Of a stretch of 64,000 nucleotides of DNA, positions 1-11,830 are shown piece after piece. Numbering within the stretch: the stretch's first letter is position 1; each line of letters starts with the position of its first letter. Position numbers and translations under genes: made by a program. The notes below the pieces were generated by a model, which had not been told where the DNA came from, did not search any database, and was given only the letters and a program-made list of their open reading frames with translations. This DNA comes from Diphasiastrum complanatum (Eukaryota; Streptophyta; Lycopodiopsida; Lycopodiales; Lycopodiaceae). The DNA is taken from NCBI GenBank assembly GCA_029204225.1, contig MU832603.1, positions 1 to 64,000 on the forward strand, given 5' to 3'.

Positions 1-162
1 TCAGACTGTATGTTCCCAGTGACCACGGCAGCTTCCGAGATCAAAGTGTACTATGAAGATCATGAACACTGTTGCCAGCTGACCTCTGCAATGCTAGCGA
101 GACCACTTCCGCTTTGGGCCGGCATGACCTAGTACAGTATGCATGGGAAAGTTGGTAACCAG

Positions 163-507
163 TCCAGTAAGAGTCATGGTTGATGATGGGGCAACCCATA
201 ATTTCATCAAACCACACCCTGGTTAAACAAGATTTTAAACTACCAGAAAGTACCTAGTCAGGCCATAGGTACAATAGTTTTCATTAGCTAAGGGTGAAGA
301 TAAAAAATATTGGGAACAACATGGAAAGTAAGTTAAATCTTGGTATTCAGGGGTACCAAGATCAAATAAACTTTTCAGAATAATGCACCTGGATCGAACA
401 GACATTGTTCTCGGGAAGAGATTGGCTCTACAGTTTAGGACCTTCCCTCCACAGAAAATATCAGGAGAACAACCCTCAGTTTTCAGTATAAAGGCCGAGA
501 GATCCAG
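163..507 (+). pseudogene. gypsy protease remnant
   Basis: A retropepsin-like active-site stretch reads VDDGATHNFI, where the family normally has D-S/T-G-A; the middle residue is changed. Downstream a D-I-V-L-G motif, typical of the protease C-terminal half, is seen around 400-420. Stops and frame changes interrupt the stretch, so it is not functional. It leads directly into the reverse transcriptase part. Confidence 0.65.
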
Positions 508-2285
508 TTGCATGGGGAGCATGATGTTCCCAACAGCCCTATGGTCTGCAGTTCAGAGCTCTGTCAGCTAATCGGAGACGAAGACCATCAGGTATTCTTA
601 TGTGACTTTCAGTTTATTCCTGAAGTTTCTATTTCCAGTTCTATTCAGCACAAAATCAGTAAATTAGAAACTTTATTGTCTAAATTTAAAGATGTTTTTC
701 CTGAAGATTTGCCACATGGTTTACCACCTAGCAGAGAGGTAGATCATGTAATAAACCTAGTACCAGGTACAGCACCTGTTTCTAAACCTCCGTATCGGGT
801 CAGCCGAACAGAGGATGAAGAAATAACTAGGCAGTTAACAGACTATCTTGGGAAAGGCCAAATTCAGACCAGTAGTTCACCATGGGCCTCACCTGTCCTA
901 TTGGTGAAAAAGAAAGAGGGGTCTATGCGTCTTTGCGTAGATTACAGAGCCCTCAATAAAGTCACAATTAAGAATAAATACCCTATGCTCGGGCAGACGA
1001 GTTGTTTGATCAACTCGACGGGGCTAAGTTTTTCAGTAAAATAGACCTTAGATCGGGATATCATCAAGTCCGTATAAAATCGGAAGATGTCTCGAAAACA
1101 GCTTTTAGGACTCGTCCCGGTCATTATGAGTTTAAGGTGATGCCATTTGGGCTCACAAATGCTCCAGCTACCTTTATGACCTTGATGAACAGTGTCCTCA
1201 GACCATACTTGGGTAAGTTTGTAGTCGTATTTTTAGATGACATCCTCGTCTACAGCAAAACGAGGAAGGAGCATCTAAAACACCTCAGAAAGGTGTTTCG
1301 ACTGCTCAGAAAGCATAAGCTTTATGCTAAACAATCCAAGTGTGAATTCTTCGTTGAAGAAGTAGCATATTTGGGTCACATTATCTCTTCAGATGGGATT
1401 AAGATGGACCCAAATAAGGTTAAAGCCATACTCAGTTGGCTGAGACCTCAGAATATTTTGGAACTTCAAATCTTTCTTGGTCTGGCGGGATATTACAGAC
1501 GATTTGTCAAGGAATATGCTCAGATAGCAGTCCCTATGACAAATCTTCTTAAGGGGAAGGGAAAGGAGTTCATTTGGGAGTCTGCACAACAGGAGAGCTT
1601 TGATGCTCTCAAAACAGCCTTAGCTACAGCACCAGTCTTAAAAGTCGTCGACCCCAATCAGCCATTTGTGGTCGAAACAGATGCTAGCGACTTTGCAGTA
1701 GGCGCTGTGCTAACTCAGGGTGGACGACCAGTTGCGTTCGAGAGTAAAAAACTCGAGCCAGCTCAGACTAGGTACAGTGCCTATGAAAAGGAACTCTTTT
1801 CTATAGTCCATGCCCTTAAGACTTGGAGGCATTATTTGTATGGTGCCAACTTTGAGGTCCTGACAGACCATGAGAGTCTCAGATACCTTTGCAATCAACC
1901 TGAGCTTAGAGGTCGGAAAGCTCGTTGGGCAGAGTTGATGCAAGAGTTTGACATGTCTATCAGATATAGGCGTGGAAAATTCAATACAGTAGCAGATGCC
2001 CTTAGCAGAATGCCTATGATAAACGAGCTGAGTTTTACTCAGATTCGTAATGAGTTACTCGAGTCCTTGAGAGGGAAATGCCAGCATGATGCATTCTTCT
2101 CTATTATCTGGAACTCAGTCCAGAACAGACAGTTACAGACTCCAGAACCAGTTCCCGGGGCTGGTGCCAGTTCATCCAAGAATACGGCAGCTTCCGTTGA
2201 GGATGATGATGAGTCCGAGTATACGTCGTCAGATGACGTTGAGGATTCTGAGCCTGTATTACCCAAGCAAAACCCCAGTGGTTGA
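508..2285 (+). pseudogene. gypsy reverse transcriptase and RNase H
   Basis: The first part (508 to about 985) holds the RT N-terminal region with [15 protein letters not shown] and LCVDYRALN. After a frameshift near 985-1000 the reading continues in another frame with [13 protein letters not shown], the pocket motif FLDDILVYS (F in place of the usual Y) and the connection region. RNase H follows with [33 protein letters not shown] and the terminal VADALSRMP. The order and spacing are normal for a Ty3/gypsy pol. A stop at 2283-2285 and another frame change precede integrase. Confidence 0.93.
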
Positions 2286-3471
2286 GGGTCAGTTGACTCA
2301 AGGATTCAAATGGAAACAGTATTCCATTCAGGATGAGTACTTGCTCTATAGAGATAGAGTATGTGTCCCCAATTCAGAGGATTATAGGCAGCAGGTCCTA
2401 TATGAATGTCATGACAATCCTAGCGCGGGACACCCAGGCATACAGAAGACCTATGAGCTTCTTCGTAGGCAATTTTTCTGGCCCAGTATGAAAAAGGACG
2501 TCCACCAGTATGTAACCAGTTGCCAGAAATGTCAAGTAAATAAAGCAGAGCGTTTAAAGGCAGGAGGGTTGTTGCATCCCTTAGAAATACCAGCTGGTAA
2601 ATGGGAGAGTATCTCCATGGATTTTATAGTAGGCCTGCCTAAAACCCAAAAGGGTAATGACGCTATATGGGTCACAGTTGACCGTCTGACCAAAATGGCT
2701 CATTTTATTCCGACCAAAACAACCGTTAGAGCTCCAGAGTTAGCGAGGTTGTTTGTAGACGGGCTATTTAAATTGTACGGTCTACCTTCCGGCATAGTCA
2801 GCGACCGGGACAGTAAGTTTACTGGAAATTTTTGGAAGGCAGTATTCCATCATCTCCATACTAAACTTAATATGAGTACCACCGACCATCCACAGACGGA
2901 CGGTCAAACAGAAAGGGTAAATCAAGTGCTGGAGGATATGCTTCGTGCATACGTCAGCAAGAGGCAGACTAATTGGGAGGAGTATCTCTCGATATTAGAG
3001 TTTGCTTATAACAGTACCAAACATTCAGCTACGGGATACAGCCCATTTATGCTGATGTACGGTTTTCAGCCACGCTCACCCACAGCTGTAGGGTTTAAAC
3101 AAGAAAAAGTTGAAGCAGCCAGAAACTTTTTAGAAGACCTAAACCAGATGATAGAACATGCTAAGAGTAGCATTAGACAATCCCAGGATCGAGCCAGGCA
3201 TTATGCAGATCCACACAGACGGGATGTGCAGTTCTCCACTGGTGAGAAAGTCTACTTGAGAGTCCCAGTTGACTCTAAAACCCTCAAATCAGGAGTGTGT
3301 GCTAAGTTGTCTCCAAGGTATTGTGGTCCCTTTACCATCAGTAGGAGACTAGGCGAGGTCACCTATGAACTGGAACTCCCACACAGCAGTAAGGTTTTTC
3401 CAGTTTTTCATGTAAGTCAGTTACGAAAAGCCTTAACCAGATCAGATAATCTGGTAGGGACAGTGTTCTAG
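2286..3471 (+). pseudogene. gypsy integrase
   Basis: The zinc-binding HHCC domain is visible as H-x-N...GHPG...C-QKC at about 2408-2530, followed by the catalytic core: first Asp in SMDFIVGLP, second Asp in IVSDRDSKF, and the Glu in TDHPQTDGQTERVNQ. A C-terminal GPF/Y-like segment (CGPFTISRRLGEVTYEL) and VFPVFHVSQLRK complete the domain. The frame is open for its whole length but is not fused to RT because of the upstream frameshift. It ends with a TAG just before the chromodomain. Confidence 0.93.
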
Positions 3472-3479
3472 TTCTCCCA

Positions 3480-3674
3480 TTGGATCCTCAGCAACCTCCA
3501 CATGAACCAGAGGAGATTCTTGATAGTAGAGAGACGCAGACTCGTCAAACTCTATACCGAGAATATCTGGTTAAGTGGAATGATCAGCCTGTTGAGAATG
3601 CCACTTGGGAAAGAGGCAGCGTCCTTCGCAAGATTTTTCCAGACTTTGTCTTAGAGGACCAAGACGGTTCTTAA
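3480..3674 (+). pseudogene. chromodomain of the gypsy integrase
   Basis: The segment contains PEEILDSRE, YLVKWNDQPVENATWE and a terminal FPDF, the usual layout of the short chromodomain at the C-terminus of chromovirus integrases. In this family the domain is thought to steer integration to modified chromatin. Here it is cut from integrase by a stop at about 3469-3471 and a frame change. It ends at the polypurine tract. Confidence 0.88.
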
Positions 3675-3685
3675 GGGGGAGGGAG
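3673..3685 (+). other. polypurine tract of the gypsy element
   Basis: A purine run, AAGGGGGAGGGAG, lies directly before the TGTTACGAG start of the LTR, as expected of the plus-strand primer of a plus-strand element. Confidence 0.85.
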
Positions 3686-4043
3686 TGTTACGAGCTCGTA
3701 ACCAGTGCTGAACCCTAGAGAACACAGATAGGTCAGATACCACAGTCAGGGTCGTGTCCAGCGTACATGACCAACAGGGCAAGACAGTGTGAGTAGCGTG
3801 CCCCAGCACGGTCCATAGCCATGGCGGGCCTAACACAGCCTAGGGACCCTGTCAGCAGGATAGGGCCCCCAGTTGGGTCCCGACGTGCAGTCGGCCACGT
3901 CAGTGCCACGTGGCCGACACTTGGCAGTTGCATGCTACCAGTCCTCACACTGGGCTAGGAGGGGCTTACTCTATATCAGGGAGTAGGCAAGGTTGGGTGG
4001 ATCAGTTAGTGTTTGCCCTACTGTGGTGTTAGGATCTATTACA
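3686..4043 (+). repeat. 3' LTR of the gypsy element (right end approximate)
   Basis: It starts with TGTTACGAGCTCGTAAC directly after the polypurine tract. The likely end is ...CTATTACA at about 4043, which partly mirrors the start, but no second LTR is present for comparison. The segment at 4068-4168 starts with a short ATG reading (MAEIDEEI then a stop) that could belong to a following copy or to a longer LTR. Confidence 0.7.
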
Positions 4044-4790
4044 CAGCTGTACAGGAGAAGGATATCATGGCAGAGATTGATGAGGAGATCTAGCATGAGG
4101 CGCTCTGTCAGAGGCGATTGACTAGACAGGGCACCAAGGCCCCCACTAGCAGACTAAATAGGAGATAAATTTGCATTTGACTCCTAGGTGCAAGCAAATT
4201 GTTGTTCATTTTGTAATTGTTTTCATTGACAGGAATTAGATTCTTGGAAGGTACAATATTGAAATAAAAAATAGCTCTCTTCAAAATTGAAATCTTGTAT
4301 TCCTAAGTTAGATATGAGTAGTTAATTTTATCTTATCTCTAATCAATGCTGATTTTTTTATGCATTATTTCTCAAATTTCCTTTGTGAATTAAATACGAA
4401 TTAAAAAAAAAGAAGTTAAGGCCACGTTCTGGAACGCATTCCATTTCAGAACGGGCAACTATGGTACATAGCATGTCCTTCCTTTATTTTCTCATAGATC
4501 AAAATTTCTCCCGCTGTTATTAGCATTTCCTCTATGCTAGTGTTTTTGACACTGCTATATCTCTTCCTCATGAATTCACCTTGAATCATGATCTTATGAC
4601 AATTTTATTTTTCATTTTAAGCAACATTCACTTCAATTCACTTATGAAACAATAAAAGGTAGTTCTAGCATGCAAACTATATGAAAACTTGTTGGCATGT
4701 CAAAGAAAGCTCATTTACATTTATCTAGAAATAGTTTTGTTTTTGGTACATGAGAAAAATAATGAGCATTTGTTGATGTCTTTGGTCTAG
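4044..4790. other. non-coding stretch between the gypsy LTR and the RRM exon
   Basis: AT-rich sequence with no supported gene. It probably belongs to an upstream intron of the RRM gene, because the exon at 4791 is preceded by a T-rich tract and an AG acceptor. Confidence 0.5.
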
Positions 4791-4961
4791 GTAGGTCCTG
4801 GTTATGTGAAGACAAGATCTAGATTCAAATATGTTTGGGAAAAAGCCATGCCAAATCCGGAGTTCTTTTGCAAAGTTTTTATTGGCAATCTAAACAAAGA
4901 CACTACGGGACCCAAACTTGTCAAAATTTTTAAACAGTATGGGCAAATTATTGATGCAAAG
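4791..4961 (+). CDS. RRM RNA-binding protein, exon A (RNP2 half of the domain)
   Basis: This is the first visible exon of a host gene. It follows a TTTGGTCTAG acceptor and ends with AAG before a GTAGCA donor, in phase 0. It encodes the start of an RNA-recognition motif: RNP2 as KVFIGNLN, then helix 1 and strand 2 ending in FKQYGQIIDAK. Exon B continues in frame with RNP1, so the three exons rebuild a standard RRM of about 75 residues, which in this family binds single-stranded RNA. Upstream exons were not found; the decayed gypsy element lies on that side. No in-frame stop breaks the three exons, so a living gene is plausible. The subfamily cannot be assigned from one domain. Confidence 0.8.
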
Positions 4962-5550
4962 GTAGCAACTTTCCTTGAATTCTTTCTTTGTTTAGATCCT
5001 CTACTTGTGTCAATGTTCTTGAAGATTTCAATCATATTAGGTTTGAATTTTTAATAACATACCTAATATTAATGCTTAAGTTCTTGGGTTTCCTGTTGTT
5101 GTATTGCTCCGTTTGATTACTATTTTTATGAGTGAAAACAAAGGAAAGAAAACGAAGAGAAAATAAGACAAAAAAAACAATGAGTTATGAAGTCTAACTG
5201 TGGAAAAATGTGGAAGGAAACAATAGTAGGAACTAAATACCACGATTAAACGACAATTGAACTATTTCTTACAAATAAATATTTATGTTACATTTTTAAC
5301 GTCTACCTAGATATTGTATGATCACAACTCTTTAAGTTGCAGGTTTAGTAGAAAATAATTATCCACTATTACAAGTTTGTTTACTCTGATGATCTTTTCC
5401 TCATGGAACGATATTTAAAGTTGTAGAGTTACAAGATGACCTTGCCTTTGGCTGTATTGATAAGTGCAACCTTGATAGGATTCTTAGATGCGACATAATT
5501 ATATTTCTTAGGTTGTAAGTATAAAAGACCACCAAGAATCTTTATTAGAA

Positions 5551-5558
5551 GATTGAAC
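5551..5558 (+). repeat. left target-site duplication of the hAT element
   Basis: GATTGAAC stands directly before the terminal inverted repeat and recurs exactly at 9931-9938 after the other end. Eight bases is the length typical of hAT insertions. Confidence 0.93.
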
Positions 5559-5569
5559 CATAGATGCAC
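5559..5569 (+). repeat. hAT left terminal inverted repeat
   Basis: CATAGATGCAC; the perfect inverted match is at 9920-9930. The next 25 bases carry AAACG and GTTTC motifs also present, in reverse, at the right end. Confidence 0.9.
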
Positions 5570-6511
5570 AGAAACGTGTTTCTGAGAAACGCGATTCTGC
5601 TCCCAGAATCGCACAAAAAAAAAAACAGTATATAAATTTTTTTTTGCACCTCCTCACGACCAGAATTGGCAGGCATCTACTCGGCGATACGGAGGTGGTG
5701 TGCACGGTGCCAGGGGGATCTGAGCTTCGTGCAGAGCGAAACGATCAAATTTTGATATTTGGTGAGTACAGGCTTGATTTTTTGCAAGTGTTGACATTGA
5801 GTTGTAGGCAACCAAATCGAGCGTAGTTTGGCTCTAGACCACCTTTCTTCATGCCCACGGTGATTTCTACGGCCTAGTTTCAGCCGTTACGACACGCCTA
5901 GCGAGATTTGAACACCACATTCCAAATGCTTGTGTTTTTTTGCCATTTTCACAAAATGACTTGTGGGCAACCGATTCAGGTGATGTCTGAGCCTAGAATG
6001 CATTTCCACATGCCTGCAGAGACACCTATGACCTCCGTTCTGCCCGTCTACGTCCGTATCACAAATTTCAATTTCCATGCCCTAATTCCATGTTTCTTAG
6101 GGTTTAAGCGTGGAACATCGTGCAAGCATGTGACAGTAGCGTGGTTTAGGCATGCACTGAACTCCTTTACGCCTGCAAGGACTCCCATGTTAGTGTCAGT
6201 CGCTAGTTTTTGCTCAAACTGAAATGATTCTATCCCTCGCCCTAATCTCGTGTGTTTTTTGGCACTTGCTATGATTTTACTAGAATCAATGTGACGTGTG
6301 CTCGGATGTGTTGAGCTCTGTTTTAGGCTGGTAATGTTTTTCAATGCAGTGTGTTTTCTTCTACTGAACGGTTGCCTGCTTATTTTTGTTTGCAGGTTTG
6401 ATCTCGTGTCAACACGATGCCGGTGCGGGGCCGAGGCCTTTGGGGCGAGGTTGAACCAAGGGGGATGTGGCTACACACCATGGTACAGGAGTGCGCAGAT
6501 GAAGATGCTTG

Positions 6512-9269
6512 CATTGTGGTGGTCTGTTCACAGGATCACTTACCACGGTTAGGGCTCACTTACTGAGGGTCAGAGGGCCGGGTGGGCGGGCATTGGGCAT
6601 ATTTGATTGCCCCAGGATTTCTGATGAGGAGAGGCAGAGGTTATCTATTATGTACGGGCCCGATGGTGCATCACAGGTTTCCGGACAGGGACAGGGACAG
6701 GGAGCAGGAGCAGCTACAGGTTCACAGGCAGGGCTCACAGGTAGGCAAACACGGCCTACTACGGGTGCAGAGGCTAGTACAGCACGTTCTGGGCAGGGTT
6801 TAGGTGCAGTGCATGGTCCAGGCGAGGCCACTCCAGTTCCACCTGCAGCAGCAGGGCTTAGTTCAGAGGGGAGAGCGTCACATGAGCAGGTTGGATCAAC
6901 GACAACGGGTCCTTCTCGTCCCTCCTCTTCTTCGGCGGCAGATGTTGGACATGCTTCGACAGCTCCTCCTAGAGAGAGTGATACACCCACAGATCAGCCA
7001 TCCATTTCGCACAGTCTACGTGGCGTGGATGCCACTCGAGGTGGTGACGCCATCACAGCTGATTTCATATGGGAGGTTATTAGAGATGTCATTGTTGACA
7101 TTGGGGTGGAGCATGTGGTTCAGGTTGTCACGGACAACGCTTCGAACTGCAAGCAGATGGGAGAGATTATGACGAGGGAGCACCCCAACATTGTGTGGAC
7201 ACCCTGTGCTGCACCTTGCATAGACTTGCTCATCCATGACCTGTGTGCACTTCCATGGATCAGAGAGGTATTGGTTTCTCCATTTGCTATGCTATCTTGA
7301 TTGACGCCTGCTCCATGCTGCTAAACACATCTCAACTACCGTCTAAACTTTTTACTAGATGTTTGTGCTGCAGATCACTTCTACGGCCATGCGCTTGGTC
7401 ACTTTTGTTACCAGGAAGAGGCGTGTGCTGGCCCTATTCCGCACCTTCTCGCACCTAAACCTGAAGAAGCCAGCACCCACACGCTTTGCGTTTTACTTCT
7501 TGGTGCTAGAGCGATTGACAAAGGTGAAGGACGCACTGCGGCAAATGGTTTCCAGCGAGGCCTTCTGAGAGTTCATGGACGTCCCACATGCGGCGTTTTT
7601 CCGGTCCACTGTGTTCGGTGATGAGTTTTGGGCACGTGCTGAGGAGATTGTTGCGGTCCTTCTACCCATTTTCAGAGTGCTGCGCCTGGTAGACCGTGAG
7701 GGGTGCACTCTTGTTCTCATTTACGAGTTCATGGACCGCATCGGCGAGGGGATTCTGACGTCAGGCTTGGACGAGCACAAGTATGACTCTTCAGTGTCTA
7801 TTTTGTTGTTTCTCACTCAAGTCTGATACGTTTCTTTTATGCTATGGTTACCTGATTGTTGTACTTTGTCTACTGTAGGAGGCGCGAGATCTCGCATATC
7901 TGGGAGGCCAGATGGGACTACTTCCACCGACCCATCCAGGCCGTAGCCCACATATTGCACCCCTTGTGGCGCGAGACTCGGGATCAGGACGATCAGGAGC
8001 TGCACCGGGGATGGGTGGAGTACACGGAGCGCGTATGGCCTGGACCAGGTACGTGTGATAATTTGCTTGGTAGCCTAAATACTGCAGTAGTTACTGTAGT
8101 GTGCTCATTGCTAGTGTGTGAATTCGAGGGGACTTACATGTGCCTGGGTTTTTTCTTCTGCCAACAGGTCCGATGCTCGCTAACATTACACGCTAGCTGC
8201 TCATATCTTTGAGTGCTACCAGTTTCCTTTCGATGGAGAGCAGAGTTGGCGGAGGGAGGATCAGCTGAGACCCGTTACATGGTGGGGCTACCACGGGCAC
8301 AGCACAGATGACCTCCTGCGGCGACTAGCCGAGAGAGTCCTTGCACAAGACTGTTTAGCAGGAGTTTGCGAGCGGAATTGGAGCACCTGGGCCTTGTATC
8401 ACACGCAGAAGAGGAATAGGTTATCCATCGAGCAGTGTAAGCGGTTGGTGTTTGTGAACACCAACGGCCGTCGCACACGAGGAGGGGGCCAGATGTTCGA
8501 GGTGAGTCACATCATTACCCCCTGTTTCTTGCTATGCGTTGACGAATTGAATTGCTTTCGAATTATGCAATGAATTGCAAAATACCTGCCTGACAACAAT
8601 GTATTGTTTCTGGTTGCAGGTGAACCCTGACACTTGCTTGGTGGATTCGGCAGCTGCTGCTCCTCGGGCACCACCCACGTAGGAGGAGATGGATGATGAG
8701 ATCTATAGAGAGTTCTATAGATAGGCACAGGCAGGGTGGAGAGGAGCTCGGGGCTGACTATCAGGAGGAGGAGTGGGTTGAGGGGGATACGGAGGAGGAT
8801 GAGGAGATGGGGGCGGAGGCACAGGGCTGGTGGACCCTGATGCGGAGACAGAGGAGGAGCTAGCCATTCCTGCACATACACCTAGAGGGAGACCTAGAGG
8901 TTCTGGTGGGGGGGGGGTGAGTTCGCTTTTTGTAGACAGGAGTGGAGCATCACAGGCAGCCGTCGGCCAGGCATCATCACAGTGGGTAGGGCCATCCCAG
9001 GGCGTAGGATCACAATCACCTGACACACAGACATGTAGGGGTAGACACAGGAGTGGGGACAGGCAGAGGGGGGCCATAGGAGGGGAGAGAGGCAGAGGCA
9101 GAGGCAGGGGGAGGATCCAGAGCCAGAGCACGCAACAGAGAGCTGGAGCACGCAGCAGAGCCAGGGCCACACCACGGCATATGGCTCCTCCAGGTCCGAT
9201 TACCCTTGGGATCTGTAGTCAGGCACAAATTCAGATGATGATTCCTACCATGACTCTGACGAGTCTTAG
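6512..9269 (+). pseudogene. hAT transposase (BED finger, DUF659, dimerisation domain), decayed
   Basis: Parts of a plant hAT transposase appear in order. A BED-type zinc finger at about 6512-6600 reads RCLHCGGLFTG and then VRAHLLRVRG. A long Gln/Pro/Ser/Thr-rich linker spans about 6660-7010. A DUF659-like block at 7020-7290 contains VVTDNASNCKQMG and WTPCAAPCIDLL (Pro where His is usual). Middle parts at 7370-7820 and 7876-8050 (HIWEARWDYFHRPIQAVAHI) follow. The C-terminal dimerisation region at about 8210-8500 holds ERNWSTW and HTQKRNRLS. Exons are separated by short introns with plausible GT-AG borders. An acidic tail with DSDES ends at 9267-9269. A stop inside the 7359-7820 reading (TGA at 7566) and frame changes near the BED finger mark it as decayed. 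Confidence 0.85.
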
Positions 9270-9384
9270 TTGTGTAGTTTTCATTACGTTCATGGAACAT
9301 CATTGTACCCCCATTTTGGTGCCATGTGGCCCGATATTATATATTTTGATAATCCTATTCACAACAGTGTAATGATTCAGTACT

Positions 9385-9660
<276 letters not shown>

Positions 9661-9919
9661 TTGGGGCATTTCGTTTTTTTATTAAAAGGAGCAATAGCGT
9701 AAACCTGGAAGTTGATGCACCTAAACTAGACCATCCTGCACCCGAAACATTCGGCAAATTACACATTAATTATGCTCTTAATTAGAGCTTTCATCTGATA
9801 CCCCATATTGCCCAAAAAACAAACCAAAAAAAAGAAAAAAAGCGTTTTTGGAATTTTTCAGAAAGGCATTTCTGAACCGCGTTTGTGAACGCAATTCTGA
9901 AACGCGTTTCAGAAACGTA

Positions 9920-9930
9920 GTGCATCTATG
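9920..9930 (-). repeat. hAT right terminal inverted repeat
   Basis: GTGCATCTATG, the exact inverse of the left end at 5559-5569; followed by the second GATTGAAC duplication at 9931-9938. Confidence 0.9.
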
Positions 9931-9989
9931 GATTGAACACAAAAGGACATATAAAGATTGGATGGTGGAACAAACCAACCCAACCAAAC

Positions 9990-10433
9990 CTGGGTTGATC
10001 GTATCTAGCTCCCAAGCTATGGAACGGTTGGCAATATCTAATTGGAAGCAGGAGCGACAACGCACTCTAGCAACATCTAGCTACCAAGCTTGTACTTTGA
10101 GGATCCAAGTGAGGGGTGTGGACATACTTATACACACCCAAGTTCCTCCCTAACCGGGGGTGAACTAGGACCCCTCACTAAGATTGTGGACACATATGCA
10201 GCCTAATTGGGCCACATCTCCCACTACCTAATGAGCCAGTGCCATGCAAAATCCACCATAGATTTTAGGCCTCACCAAGCCATTCTTGTGATAATACATT
10301 ATGAGGCCCCAATCTTCACATCATAACTGATGTACGAGTTGAGTTGGGCCCCCTGACCACTTATAGAATTGAGTTCATGGTCAAGTATAACTAACTATGG
10401 TTAAATAAGGGCATGACATACTTCCCCCCTTAA
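9990..10433 (-). repeat. probable LTR remnant in antisense with polypurine tract
   Basis: Read on the minus strand, a purine run TTAAGGGGGGAAG (10421-10433) is followed by TGTCATGCCC, the look of a polypurine tract and LTR start. The LTR would end in plus orientation at 10418 with ...GCATGACA. Its other boundary is not visible, and no pol sequence is attached. Confidence 0.4.
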
Positions 10434-10574
10434 ACAAGGTCTATCCTCGTAACCTAAAGTTGGAACCTCATTTTTATCTACAGGGGGGTGTAGGGCCCCC
10501 CCCTTACTGTTAGTATGGGGTCTATTGTGAGACCATGATGGTCAGGAGATGGCTAGATTACAGTGTCTATATAG

Positions 10575-10695
10575 CAGGAAGTCCCGTGGGGGGTTCGGGG
10601 GGCGGTAACCCCCCGAGGAACAGGGGGTCCGGGGGGTAACGCCCCCCAACGGCAGGGTCCGGGGGCTGCTGGTAGACCCCGGCCCCGACGGTAAG
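10575..10695. other. very GC-rich, G-run/C-run segment
   Basis: A short island with several G5-G6 runs interleaved with C6 runs (for example GGGGGGTAACGCCCCCC) stands out against AT-rich surroundings. The G and C runs are mutually complementary and could fold as hairpins or G-quadruplexes. Similar segments occur in some plant retroelements, but no element boundary could be assigned here. Confidence 0.6.
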
Positions 10696-10822
10696 GCCTC
10701 TTCATGATTTGGCCTTCCAACTCCCTGAGCGAAAACACACTTACTGGGACCATCTGTGATCGTAACGAACATGCTAGAGGTTAGTTTTGAATTTTTATCC
10801 TTGACAGAACCCAACATGGATT

Positions 10823-11001
10823 AATGCACCTGAACTAGACCATCCTGCACCCGAAACAGTCGGCAAACTACACAGTAATAATGCTCTTAATCAGAGCTTT
10901 CATCTGATACCCTATTGCCCAAAAAAAATTTCAAAAAAAATAAAACAAAAAAAACGATTCTGCACGATTCTGGTTTTTTTCCGAATCGTGGTGCATCTAT
11001 G
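10823..11001 (+). mobile_element. 3' end of a second hAT element of the same family
   Basis: From TGCACCTGAACTAGACC to CTGATACCC this segment closely follows 9713-9805 of the complete hAT. It ends in the same GTGCATCTATG terminus at 10991-11001. The last 70 bases before the terminus differ in sequence but keep an inverted GATTCTG/GAATCG pattern. No left end with a matching 8-bp duplication (expected TCTAGGAT) was found upstream, so this copy is truncated or rearranged. Confidence 0.8.
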
Positions 11002-11580
11002 TCTAGGATTAGGAAATGATTAATGGGAGTTATCCATGACTTTTTTCTTTTTGTATAAAAAAGGGACTCCTCATCAAGAGCAAATTTGATTAAAATGAAA
11101 CCTGTAGAGGCCCCCCTATAACAGGCTGAAATTAACCATTACACAATTATTATTCATGCGGCACTAGCAACATTAATTGCAAATAAGTGCTGCTATTCAA
11201 CCATAGGCTTCTATAATAGATTTGACAATTAGCTGGAAGCAAAACAAATTAGAGCTATTTAACAATTTTGCAAATTGGCCATCGTGTGTACATTCTTATG
11301 GGAATGCCTAATCGCGGTTTATTAGACAGATGAGAGTGCAATTTTATTAAATTTTTGTACTGTTTTTGATGCATTATACGGTCTAATGAGTTCTCGGATT
11401 TGACATGAAAAAATACCAAGTAACATGCAATGTTTGGTTTAACCTCACAAGGTCGGACTAGTTATTTAGGATGACCAATATTGGGCCATTGAAGTTTCTT
11501 TTAGTTGGTTCCCTAGAGATCCCTCAAGACATACACTTTTGTTTGAAACTTGAGCAAAAGATAAAACAAAAACTAAATTA

Positions 11581-11612
11581 ACCACCCCCCCCCCCACCCC
11601 CCCACCCCCCCA
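11581..11612. repeat. poly-C low-complexity tract
   Basis: Runs of C interrupted by single A residues. A second C13 run lies at about 11787-11799. No coding value. Confidence 0.9.
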
Positions 11613-11830
11613 ATTGGCCCCAGCGCACCTTATGGGATAAAGAAACATGTGTCAATCACACAGGCTTGGGCAGAAACTTTGGGCAGGTTTCTATCAATAA
11701 AAAATCAATTTTTTAAACTTAAAAACAAACGTGTTCCTGAGATTGAGCTGGGGCCAAAACTGGGCAGTACCTCCAAGATGCAAGACCCCCCCCCCCCTCT
11801 TTTTTCGTCCTCTCTCTCTAGCGTTATGGC

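Larger units (their letters stand above)
1..4043 (+). mobile_element. Ty3/gypsy chromovirus, 5'-truncated by the window edge
   Basis: The order protease, reverse transcriptase, RNase H, integrase, chromodomain, polypurine tract, LTR is that of a Ty3/gypsy chromovirus read on the plus strand. The 5' LTR and most of gag lie outside the window. The body is decayed: several frameshifts split the polyprotein and a stop separates integrase from the chromodomain. It lies just upstream of the first visible exon of the host RRM gene, so it probably sits in an intron or in the 5' region of that gene. Confidence 0.92.

Noticed and set aside
4068-4168. Short ATG frame MAEIDEEI after the gypsy LTR as a gag start
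   Set aside because: A stop follows after eight codons and no primer binding site lies between it and the LTR; it is kept only as a note in the LTR entry.
6556-6990. Long minus-strand frame opposite the hAT linker
   Set aside because: It is the antisense of the Gln/Pro-rich linker of the hAT transposase; no start context or domain supports it.
8507-9303. Several overlapping minus-strand Pro/Leu-rich frames
   Set aside because: They mirror the low-complexity Arg/Gly-rich C-terminal part of the hAT gene and have no recognisable domain.
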